From Globisporangium splendens (lineage: Eukaryota > Oomycota > Peronosporomycetes > Pythiales > Pythiaceae): 64,000 nucleotides of DNA. The notes beneath the pieces were generated by a model. That model was not told the origin of the DNA, did not search any database, and worked only from the letters and a program-made list of their open reading frames with translations. Positions within the stretch are counted from its first letter, which is position 1. The number at the start of each line of letters is the position of its first letter. The translations under genes were made by a program, and so were the position numbers. This document shows positions 52,258 to 61,972 of this stretch, piece by piece. The DNA lies in contig VFIW01000018.1 of NCBI GenBank assembly GCA_006386115.1, positions 558,001 through 622,000 of the forward strand, in the 5' to 3' direction.

Positions 52258-52762
52258 AAGTATTGAAGGAAACCGAAAGAGGAATCGCTTCGTCTTGTTA
52301 TCAATAAATACATGTGCATGTGATAAATTTCGCTCGTAAGCTCGTAAGCTCGTAAGCCTGGCGTTCAATGGCTGCACTATACCATTGAATCAAATTGCTG
52401 CCTGGCTAGTGGGAGTGTGCCTTCTTCTTCACATACTGCAACTGCAATCAGACATTTTAAGATTTCATTGCCATGACCACGGAGCTCGGCACTTCGCGAC
52501 GTAGTTGCAGTCGTCTATTCATTCTGGAAGACGAGATCGGGCGACGCGCCTTGCAAACTGTCTCTTGGATGGCAAACTTTCTGTCGCGTGCAAGGAAATA
52601 GCAAAGCGAGTGAGGATTTTTCCTAGGCTTCATGACCAAAGAAGGCGATGTAGTAAGTGTGATAACGATAGCACCAACACAATGGACGCACTGCAAATCG
52701 AGAGGAACTCGGCCACTCAGGACCACACGTCAAAGACAGTCGAGTTGTTTTTGAGATTCTCT
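52258..52762. other. Intergenic with short repeats and a hairpin
   Basis: GCTCGTAA repeats in tandem at 52332-52356, and TTCAATGG (52364-52371) pairs with CCATTGAA (52382-52389) around a 10-base loop, about 110 bases after the RBR-like stop. No gene or tRNA was found. Confidence 0.5.
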
Positions 52763-53628
52763 CTATTTAGTTGGGGCTGCGGGTGCGAAATAGGTATACA
52801 CGCCGCCAAATTGCTCCCGTGGAGCCTGGTCGGCGACGCCCACGTCTACGCCGATGCTCTCCTCGATGAGCTTGATCTGCTCTAGCGATTTGGTCTTCAG
52901 ATGGTACTGTTGCGCAAACTTGACCGTGACTTTCACTTTATGACCCTTGGTCAAGAACTTTTTCACTTGCTCCACCTTCACTTTGATATCGTGGCCCTAC
53001 AAAGCGTAAAAGAGCCCACAGCCAGTCATTTAACGCTGTTAGTTAACGAATTCTGTGGGTCCAATAAGAAGGCAAACAGCCCAACAAGTAATAACGGAGA
53101 CCGACCGTGGGCAAATGAATGACGTACCTCGATCTTAACGCCGAACACGACCTCCTTGTCCTGCTTGGGCTTCTGCGGCTTGGCGGCCTTCTTCATCGAG
53201 AAGAGGCGCTTCTTGGCGTCAAACATGCGGCACACGACCTGGTCGCCGTTCGACGACACCTGCACGAGGTCGACGCCACGCTTCTTGGCCTCAGCCAGCG
53301 CCTGGTTCACGGGCACGTTCGGCATGATCTTGCCGTCGTCGTCCACCAGCTGCACGACACGCGCCTGGATGTCGCCGTTCACGACGCCCCACTTGGACTT
53401 GGCGCTCGAGAACCACCGTGCATGGGTCGGAGTCAAGGTCGTCGTCGACGTTGTGGTCGTGAATGGCAATGACACAAAGGTATGATCGCGGATGCCGCAC
53501 AGCAGCGCAGCACTGCGCGCTTTGCCATCGGTGCCAGCACCAGCAGTAGAATTGGCGACAGGCGCACGCATGGCGCGGCGCATGGCGGGCGCGCACCGCC
53601 GTGAGAGAGCTGCGAGCGCCGTCGTCAT
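52763..53628 (-). CDS. Translation initiation factor IF-3, organellar
   Basis: 244 residues in two exons (53128-53628, 52763-52996). IF-3 keeps bacterial-type ribosomal subunits apart and checks the start codon; here it should act in the mitochondrion. The N-terminus MTTALAALSRRCAPAMRRAM is Arg/Ala-rich and free of acids, like a presequence. The N-domain reads MPNVPVNQALAEAKKRGVDL, then FDAKKRLFSMKKAAKPQKP, and the splice gives EVVFGVKIEGHDIKVKVEQV. The C-domain has FLTKGHKVKVTVKF, the usual IF-3 ridge. An N-terminal extension of about 70 residues precedes the domain. It lies in a convergent layout with the RBR-like gene. Confidence 0.9.
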
Positions 53629-54194
53629 CCCAATGTCGTGATCTCGAACTGCGTTGCCCCCTGCACACTGCTTGGCCACCACACCGAGCCAGAAAAATGG
53701 ACCGCAGTGATCAAAAACCTCTTCTTGTGCATACTTTAGCAAACCAGTAAATAACGGTATGCATCTGCAAAGGATAAATCGAGAAAGATATAGATTGGCT
53801 AAAAATGGATGTAATTTGCAATGATACGGTGATGCATTGGCTAGAATATATGATTTATTTGCATGTTTAACCAATCATGTGCGAGTCATTATACTGTGAA
53901 ATTGCTATGGAGCATGCAGATTCGACGACAGCAGCATGTTGACAGCGCTGCCGTAGACGAATGGACCGATCTCTTGGTGCTATTTCACACACACTAAAGC
54001 CCACATACTCATTACAAGTCAAGTCCGAAAGGCATCACGTTATCTGCGCTCACATACGCTCAAGGCGAGTTCTGCCTTCGAGTCCTGACGATGGAAGCGA
54101 GCATCCTAAAAAATGCCAGCTCATGCGCCGGCACCAGCCACACGCACTCCCGCAAAAGAGACTCGTGTGCTGTGTTACTGCTGTCTTTGTTCCT
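53629..54194. other. Intergenic, no gene recognised
   Basis: It contains ATTGG boxes at 53790-53880, near the IF-3 promoter side. Coding-like frames on the plus strand are the complement of the eIF2-alpha gene. Confidence 0.5.
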
Positions 54195-55214
54195 CTAAAC
54201 ATCTTCGGCCGCGTCGCCATCTACTTGGCGGTTCTCGATCTCGAGCTTCTCGATCATCTGCAAAAACTCCTTCTCCTCGTTCACGCTCACCACCTTTGGC
54301 TCCATCTTGATCGACATCGAGCCCTTCTTGGCCGTGATGTGTTCCCGCACAACCTCGATGGCTTCCTGCAGCTTCTGGATACCCTTCTGCTTGTCCAGCG
54401 TGCTCGTCGTCATGACGTACATCGGCGGCGCGATCAACTTCACCTTGACCGGGATCTCGTCCGTGCTCGTCGCTTGCGCGGCTTGCAGCGCCGAGCGGAT
54501 CGCCTCAATGCCTTCGTACGTGAAGCATGTCACCTCGATATCGGCACGCACCTTGATCGGCTGTGGGGTCAAGCGACGACGGATGTGCGCCTTCAGCGAC
54601 GTCAGGATCTCTGGCGTGATGTCGAGGCCGTCGAACACCGAGTCGTCCGTGATGCCCATCTTGAACACATCGTAGCAGTGCACGTACTCGACCTTCTTGT
54701 CGTCCTCGTTCTCGTTCTCGATCTTAAACTTCTTGTACAGCGGCCACGCGATCTTTTCGTAGAGCTCCTCGATCTCGAGACCCGAGTCCTGCGACACCTG
54801 ACGCAGCACGCCGTGCACGGTCTTGGCTTTGTTGTATCGTTCTTCGCACTTGGCGATATCTTCCGGGGACACACGGCGCTTCGACAGATCGATGTACCCC
54901 TTCTCCTTGTCCACACGCAGCACCATCACGACCTCGTTCTTGCCGACACGGATGAGCTTGTTGATCGAACGGATACGACGACGCGACAGCTCCGACAACA
55001 GAATCATACCCTCAATGTTGTTGTACTCGAGCAGCGACACGTACGCACCCATTTCTGCGATCGAGCGCACGTTCACCATCACCAGCTCGTCGATCTCCGG
55101 GTACTTTTGCTCGTAGAAGCGGCATTGCAGCTGGATGATTTCCGCCGACGCGTTCGGGTCTTCGAGGCCGGCGCCGGCGGCGTTCGCAGCGGCAGGGGCG
55201 TCAGCAGCAGACAT
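54195..55214 (-). CDS. Translation initiation factor eIF2 subunit alpha
   Basis: 339 residues, intronless. It is the regulatory subunit of eIF2, which brings Met-tRNAi to the ribosome. The S1 domain (YPEIDELVMVNVRSIAEMGA, YVSLLEYNNIEGMILLSELS) leads into RRRIRSI, which includes the Ser51-equivalent phosphorylation site. Next are the helical domain (VHGVLRQVSQDSGLEIEELY) and the alpha-beta domain (CFTYEGIEAIRSALQAA; IAPPMYVMTTSTLDKQKG). The length and acidic C-terminus fit the family. Its partner exchange factor subunit eIF2B-gamma is at the start of the window, probably by chance. The start MSAADAP is preferred over the in-frame upstream Met because the upstream codons lack conservation to the family. 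Confidence 0.96.
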   Translation of the reverse strand: MSAADAPAAANAAGAGLEDPNASAEIIQLQCRFYEQKYPEIDELVMVNVRSIAEMGAYVSLLEYNNIEGMILLSELSRRRIRSINKLIRVGKNEVVMVLRVDKEKGYIDLSKRRVSPEDIAKCEERYNKAKTVHGVLRQVSQDSGLEIEELYEKIAWPLYKKFKIENENEDDKKVEYVHCYDVFKMGITDDSVFDGLDITPEILTSLKAHIRRRLTPQPIKVRADIEVTCFTYEGIEAIRSALQAAQATSTDEIPVKVKLIAPPMYVMTTSTLDKQKGIQKLQEAIEVVREHITAKKGSMSIKMEPKVVSVNEEKEFLQMIEKLEIENRQVDGDAAEDV

Positions 55215-55744
55215 AGTGTTCACGGGAGCACGGGGGCGAGAAGGGGGAGGGAAGTTCCTACAGCGGCGGTAGATTGAGCTGCTCGAGAGGGGGGAGCGCG
55301 CGTTCTTTCCTTGTGAACCAACGACCACGAGCGAATCGTGTGCAGCCACAAGAACCTTATCTTACGCCAGGCACAGCAGTGGAAACGAAATATTACGGGA
55401 AGTTATGTGTTTTTCACATATTTTAAATTTGTGGACTGCAGATGGTTATTTTTGAATTATTGTTGTCGATGGGTCGGGTTTTTATAAATACAGAGAAAGA
55501 GTGAATTGGTTACAATTAGAAATCGTACTTACAAGGGATCAAGTCTTTAAACAGTTTGATGCATTGTGCAAAAGTGTTGGAAACAAGCCACGAATCAGAT
55601 CAGTCGTCATGGGTGTCACCGCCATGTTTTCACATCATCGCCAGCATCACAGAACTCGAGCAACTTTGCACCACACAAAGGTTTGCCACCTTCCACCACT
55701 GAAGCCATAAAGAACGAAATCAACGCCGCAGAGGAAGCCACAGC
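55215..55744. promoter_or_regulatory. Divergent spacer between eIF2-alpha and the fusion transporter
   Basis: 530 bases, AT-rich at 55380-55510, with no recognisable gene. Both flanking genes start here in opposite directions. Confidence 0.4.
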
Positions 55745-58700
55745 ATGTACGGCACCGTAGGCGGCGACGCGCCTCCATGTGCTGCAGACAGCAGCGATGC
55801 TCCTGAGCTGCTGATCGAGGTGAGCGTCAAGCCGCCGCCACGCGGTCCTGCGGCGCCTGCTGTGTCCGCCAGCGACGTCGCGCCGTCGTCATCGCGCAGC
55901 GACCTGTTCCTGGAAATGCCCGCCGAAGCCGAGGCAGATCGCGCCGCGGCGCGCAAGAAGCAGCGCAACATCTTCATCCCGGTCGTGTGCAGCATCTTCG
56001 GCGTGATCATCTTCATGCGCCTCGGTGTGCTCGTGGGCACGCTCGGCCTGCTCTACGCGTGGCTCGTCATCGCTGCGGCGTTCGCCATCACGCTACTCAC
56101 TATAGGCTCCGTGTCCGCACTGGCGTCCGCGTCGTTCACCGAGTATTCGCAAGGTAACGCTGTGTATTTCTATGTGAGCAGGTAATACTGCGATGGTGAT
56201 GGCATTATGCGAATGACTCGGTGGTATGGATTCTGTGTGCGCTTTGTTGGCATGCAGCTGAGCACGTAGACATCTCGGGCAGTTTCTACAAGCTCATCCG
56301 GCGCTCGCTGGGCCGCCACCTCGGTCAGCTCATCGGCGTGATGCTCTACATGTCGTTTGCGGTCGCGACGGCGTACTATCTGCTCGGATTCTCCGAGATC
56401 ACGATGTTCTACATGGGCATCTTCGCGACGACGCACACGTTGCCATGGAGTGCCGACGGCTCGTGGGTGACTGTGATCATCGCGAGCACACTGCTGGCGC
56501 TGTTCACGTTCTCGTACTCGGTCGGCGTGAAGCCATCGCGCCGCATCGTGCGGCTTGTGTTCATCGCGGTGCTCGTGGCCGTCGCGTGCAACATTTTGTT
56601 CCTGCTCGTGACCAACCCGGACACGCACACGGGCTTCAGCGTCGCGCACCTGCGTGAAAACGCGCGGCTCGATACCTCGTCCACTCACTTGGTCGCGATG
56701 TTCTCGACGTGTTTCCCCGCGTTCTGTGGCGTGCTCGCAGGCACGAGTCTCGCGGAAAACATCTCGGTGTGCTTCCCGTACCCGGTGTCGTCGCTCACGT
56801 CACCTGCCTCGATGGCCGCGAAACAACCGCGCCAACTGGTGCTGGGCGTCCACAAGGCGCTGTTCTTCAGCTTCTTTGTGTACGTCGTGCTGAGTTTCGT
56901 GCTCGCGGTGAGCGTCGACAACGCGACACTTCACCAGGAAGCGCTCATCGTGCCCGTGGTGGTCGACTCGATCCTCGGGATCCCACTCGTGTACATCGGC
57001 ATCGTGTTCGCGACGCTCTCGTCGGCGTTATCCAACATCATGGGCGGCAGCAGCATCCTGAAAACGCTGCTGCTTTCTGCCAATACAGCAGAAGACGCGT
57101 CTACGGACGACGCGGTAGCATCACCGGCGACAGCAACGACGGAGAGAACGCGGTTGATTCGTGCCCCGTCGTCCTCGTCAACCTCCTCGACGTTCTACGT
57201 GACGTTGTTGACGTGGACGCTGAGCCAAGCGGCGATCATGTGCGGCACCGTCGACGCGATCCTTCCCCTCGTCACGGCTGCGTTCCTACTCACGTTCTTC
57301 GTGCTCAACTTTGCGTGCTTCTTCCAAGACGTGTCGTCGTCGACGTTCAGTCCAACCTTCCGAATGGTCAGCTACCTACCTATCTCCTTCGCATCGGAAT
57401 CGAATGCTTGAGCTGACACTTGTTGTGTTTCTGCAGTACTCGAGGTGGACAGCACTGCTTGGCGCGGTTCTGTCGCTAGTGGCGTTCTTCCTGGTCATCT
57501 CGACCATCCTGTTTGTCGTCGTCGGTGTCTTTGTCGTAGGGTACGCGACGTTCTATCGCCACGAACTGCCGAGTCTTGTCGAGCGGATGTACGTCGAGAA
57601 ACGACGCGCTCGGCGCACGCACGTGACTCGACCGATGCGAAGTGGCAGCTTCCTCGACACGATCATCGATGAAAACGGCGAGATCATCACACCACTGACG
57701 TCACTTATCTCACCAAAAGTAGGCGCAAAGGACGACGAAGAAGACGCTGAGAGCGAGAAAAAGCGCTTTGAGCTGGCCGCGCAGTACGTGCGCGATGCGA
57801 TTCACGGCCGGTTCCTCGGCGAGGAATACCTGATCGAAGGGCTCCACAAGACGCACTTCAAGCGGATGTACCACGCGCTCTCGTTCGTGCGTACGGCCAA
57901 CATGGCCATCCTGCTCGCGCTCGCATTCTTTGAGACCCCGTCGTGGTGTTTCTTTGCCACCAATTGTGGCGACCCCACGAGAGTGCTCACCTGGGAGCTC
58001 CCCGTGCTGTCCCAGCAGACGACGATCACGATCGAGCTGGTGTGTCTGAGTCTACTCGCGATCGAGATGACGCTCAAGTACACGTACATGGGGCAGCGCC
58101 TGTACTTTGTTAACAAGTGGCATGTGATGCAGTTGATCTGTCTTTTAGCGGACTTTGCATCCGTGCTGATCGTTGTGTTTGTACCAGAAGCGTCCGCCGC
58201 CGCTGCCACACACAGCGTTGAAAAGCACAGCCATCTGCGTGAGAAGATCGAAGGTATGAAGCCCCTGGTGCTGGCGCCGTTGATTCGGCCGATCCTGTTG
58301 CTCTCGATGAGCCACAAGCTTCGCTCGGGGTTCTCGAGTCTCGTGCGTGCGTTGCCTCGCTTCGCCGACGGCTTGCTCACGATCACGGTGCTCATCGTGA
58401 TCTACGCTGTGTGTGGCATGGTGCTCTTTGAAGGCACCGACGAAGGCACGACGTACTTCAACAACTTTCCCGACGCGTGTCTGAATCTGCTGATCTTGCT
58501 GACCACGGCCAATTTCCCCGACGTGATGATGCCGATTTACTCGCAAGTGCGCGCCGGCAGTCTCTTCTTCGTGAGCTTCCTCATGGTCGGCCAGCTGCTT
58601 GTGATGAACCTCGTGTTTGCGTCGGTGTATCAGAACTACCGCCAAGAAGTCGCGCAGCGGGCGATGGACTACGTCGAACAGCGATTCCAGGCTCTGCAAG

Positions 58701-60212
58701 TCGCGTTCCAATTGTTGCCAGAAACCGTTGACGACGAAGACAAAGCCGACACATTTGGCGACGACAAAGTGATCACGCGCGCCGTCTACGAGCGCCTTCT
58801 CTCGGAGATCCTGCGGCCGGCGTTTTCCCTGTTCCGCGACACGAAAAAGTTGAACAAGAAGAAAAACAAATCCGTGAAGAAGAACGTCGGCTTTATGAGA
58901 CTCGTGAGCGATATTGACGAACAGAACGGGATCACGTTTGAGCAGTTCTTCCTGCTGATCAAAGGGTTTGCTGCGCGCCAAAAGAGTGCGCAGAAGAAGC
59001 CCAAGAAGGTGTTGAAGCGCCAAAACACGCTCCGAGTCGTAAGTTGGATGCAGAGCGCCGTCGAGAAAGGATGGTTCGACACCGCGGTCGACGGACTGAT
59101 CCTCGTCAATCTGTTTACGATCCTCGTCGAGACTCAAGCGAAGATCGCGCGCGAAGAAGGCGCGTACCTGACCTGGGAGCGCTGGATGCCGCTGTTTTCC
59201 GCGGCGTACCTTGTCGAGATGTGCATTAAGATGTACTTCTACGGCTTTGGCAGGTACTTTGACCAGCTGCGGAACGTGTATGACTGCATCGTGACGATCA
59301 TCATCTCGATCGCTGAGGTGAGCATCCATGTCCACTATGGTGATGCGATGGGGTGGGAGTGGGTGCGCTTCCTGCTGCTACTTCGTTTCTTGCGTTGCCT
59401 GCGGTTGCTGGTCGCGCTCAAGTCGCTGAGTTCCATGTTTGCGATCGTCGTGCGACTGATTCCAGCGTTCACAACGCTTTACGGTAAGAAAAACGCAGAG
59501 CAATGGCTGCTGAGTCGTCCCAATTGCTGTAGACTGATATCCCCCTTTGTGTGCATATATGTGATGATTGGCGTTCAGGCATGCTTGGGATCGTACTGGC
59601 CGAGTACGCAGCGATCGGGATGCAAGTCTTTGGCGGGAAGCTCGTCCTGGGCGATCCGCGGCTCGCGAGGATCACGTACGGCACCGCGAACTACTATAGC
59701 AACAACTTTAACGACTTTGCGTCGTCGCTGGTCACGCTGTTCGAGCTGCTCATCGTCAATAACGTACGTTTTCCTTTAGTTTGCATATCTTGCTCGATGC
59801 AGACACATGACTGATCGTTATCATTGGCTTGCCAATTTTGCAGTGGTACGTCACGATGGAAGGCGCCGAAGTGGTCACGAGCAAGTGGAGTCGCATCTAC
59901 TTTATCAGCTTCTACATCATCGGCGTCGTCATGGTGCTGAGTCTCGTCGTGGCGTTCGTGGTCGAAGCGTACTTCGAAGACGCTGCGTCCACAGAAAGCA
60001 AGACTTCGGCACCGACAAGCGGCTCGTCGTCGACAGCGACCAACTTGTCATTGAACAGATCGAGCAGCTCGTCGGTCTCCGAGCCGCCTCGAGACTCGAG
60101 CCGCGATGATCACGAGATCCATGACCACAGCATGCAGCAGCGGCTCGTGCGCCGCAAGTCCCTCAAACTGTGTCCTCGCGCCGACAGCATTTACGTCGAG
60201 GATTTTCTGTAA
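55745..60212 (+). CDS. SLC12-type cation/chloride cotransporter fused to a two-pore cation channel
   Basis: Five exons (55745-56153, 56270-57366, 57437-59483, 59579-59763, 59844-60212) give 1,368 residues in one frame. Residues about 73-555 are an SLC12/APC transporter: NIFIPVVCSIFGVIIFMRLG, GSFYKLIRRSLGRHLGQLIG, AYYLLGFSEI and, across the intron, PTFRMYSRWTALLGAVLS, the family's last membrane block. With no intron between, residues about 615-1290 form a TPC channel with two six-helix domains: filter I TTANFPDVMMPIY, S4-like RFLLLLRFLRCLRLLVALKS, and filter II FELLIVNNW with TMEGAEVVTSKWSR. An EF-hand-like loop (SDIDEQNGITFEQ) lies between. The C-tail is Ser-rich. TPCs sit in endosomal or vacuolar membranes, so the fusion probably does too. 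Confidence 0.88.
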
Positions 60213-60266
60213 AGAAGAAAATAACGCTGGGTCTGTCCGTGCTTGGTACAATTTTGAATGCACCAG

Positions 60267-61526
60267 TCAGCAGAAACTTTCCCACGATTGACATATACAA
60301 GAACCAGCATTGATTGCAGCACAAAATGTTCTTTTCTTGAAATGATCTTCGCCGTTTCGATCACGAATAATATGCTGACGAACGGAGTCGATTAGATCGT
60401 CCCTTTCTCGGTAGCTCTCAAACCCGTCCACAAGCGAGAACGCTTCCGAACCACTCACTTCACCGCAAGCGTACAGCACTCTGCTCTCCAGAGGTTTATG
60501 ATTCTCACAAAATTGACGAAGATTCTCGCCGCTGACGAGGCACTGGTCGTCAACCAGAGTCGCCAGAGGTGTCTTGGACTTGTCGAAGCCAGTGAGTTCG
60601 ACCCAGTTCGTCAGGCGTGCATATGCAAGCAGATCGTCACGATGCCAAACCGGTAACACCACCACTTCAGCAGAATCACTCTCCTTGGCGTCGTACTGAC
60701 TCGAGGTCGCGAGCACATGGAAAGGAAGCAGTCCGTTGATTAGACGATCCACTCGCGCCTGAGAATAGGCACAAGCGCGCCTTGAAGCTCGTGCTCCGCG
60801 CGAAGAGCGAACAAATCAGTCGCACACAAGTTTATTTTCCGTACACAACCACCCTGGCCATCGAAATACACAACAGCATCCATGACATCGCCTGCTTTCA
60901 CCTGCCGTATGATCAGCACTTTCTGCTTCTTGATGCACGCCAAGTACATGCCAAGCAGCATCACAAAGCACGTCTTGCCGACACCTTGAGAACCCACAAG
61001 CACCACACGGTTCTTTCCGATATTTGGAAGCAGCTTTTGTACAACTCGCCACAGCATCGCTTCCTCCGTTCGCACGAGATACAATGTCGGGAGATCGCCA
61101 TACTCTTCCCAGAAGCGGTCCATGCCGGGTGTCTTGACGATGGAATTCTTGTTTGTGTCTAGCGCATCCAGGTCAACCTCGCTTTCAGATATCTTGACTG
61201 ATTCCAATGGAAACAACACCAGTCCCTATCGAGTCTTCGTCGTTTTGCGAGTTCTTAGGCACGACCACGACAAGAGCGTCGATTGACCCGCCGTTCCTAA
61301 TCAGCGAGTTAACTTCAAGCGCCTGCCTTGCATGGAAAGCCCCGGTATCGACGTAGACGTGGAGACTATCTGGAGAGATTTGTGAGAGGTGGCTATCGTC
61401 GTATTTAACCTTCACTGCGTCTAGAACGTGAAGCACCTTGGCATCTTCCTCACAGTCCACGAAATGCATCTGTGCGACTTTTTCGCCACTTGCATAAACG
61501 AGTTGGAACCAAGCTTCGCGCGTCAT
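60267..61526 (-). pseudogene. Crinkler (CRN)-family effector, broken
   Basis: Three successive frames carry one Crinkler-like protein. 61185-61526 is the ubiquitin-like header, ending in a LVVVVPKN motif equivalent to the family's HVLVVVP. 60740-61219 holds a P-loop NTPase with Walker A GSQGVGKT and VVYFDGQGG. 60267-60752 continues the NTPase (FHVLATSSQYDAK, VLPVWHRDDLLAY). The reading frame changes between each part, a short conserved stretch at the second junction is missing, and the protein ends far short of family length without a recognisable C-terminal effector domain. No signal peptide is evident. Crinklers are host-entering oomycete proteins, or housekeeping relatives. This copy appears dead. 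Confidence 0.82.
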
Positions 61527-61972
61527 CTTCTTCGACGCCGTCGAGTTGAACTCAGGCTTTGTTGAACGAAAGACAAAATGAGTGAGTCCGTTGAGTTCGT
61601 GAGCTGTGCATTAACGGTGAGATAGGAGTGGACACCTGGGAAAAGAGCGCAGCGTGAGTGACTGAAAGCGACCAGCGAAGGAAACGCCAGAAAACCTTTG
61701 AATCGAGAGCACCAGCATCCACTCTCACCTTTCCACGTGGAAGCAACACGCTTTTTAAGGCGAACAGTGTGAATCGTGTGGCCATGCAAGTCAAAGTACT
61801 GACGACATATCGATCTGCTTTGACTCGGAGAAATGGCAAGGCATATAATCAAATACTGTAATTTTCTTTTGTCGACACAATTTCCATACCCACTCCAGTA
61901 CGAGCAATGAATGAATCGCAGAGAGTGAAATAGGATGCATACATCCACACACTCATTCCCCTTCGTTTCGCG
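61527..61972. other. Intergenic, no gene recognised
   Basis: Upstream of the Crinkler relic and downstream of the dCTPase-fusion gene. Short motif-free frames only. Confidence 0.45.

Noticed and set aside
52325..52400. Possible tRNA after the RBR-like gene
   Set aside because: The inverted repeat does not fit a cloverleaf: there is no T-loop GTTC or acceptor pairing.
53961..55277. 438-codon plus-strand frame opposite eIF2-alpha
   Set aside because: It is the exact antisense of a highly conserved gene, with His/Leu/Arg-rich shadow composition and no motif.
58145..59335. 396-codon minus-strand frame inside the channel gene
   Set aside because: It is a mirror frame of TPC-coding sequence, which carries clear channel motifs on the other strand.
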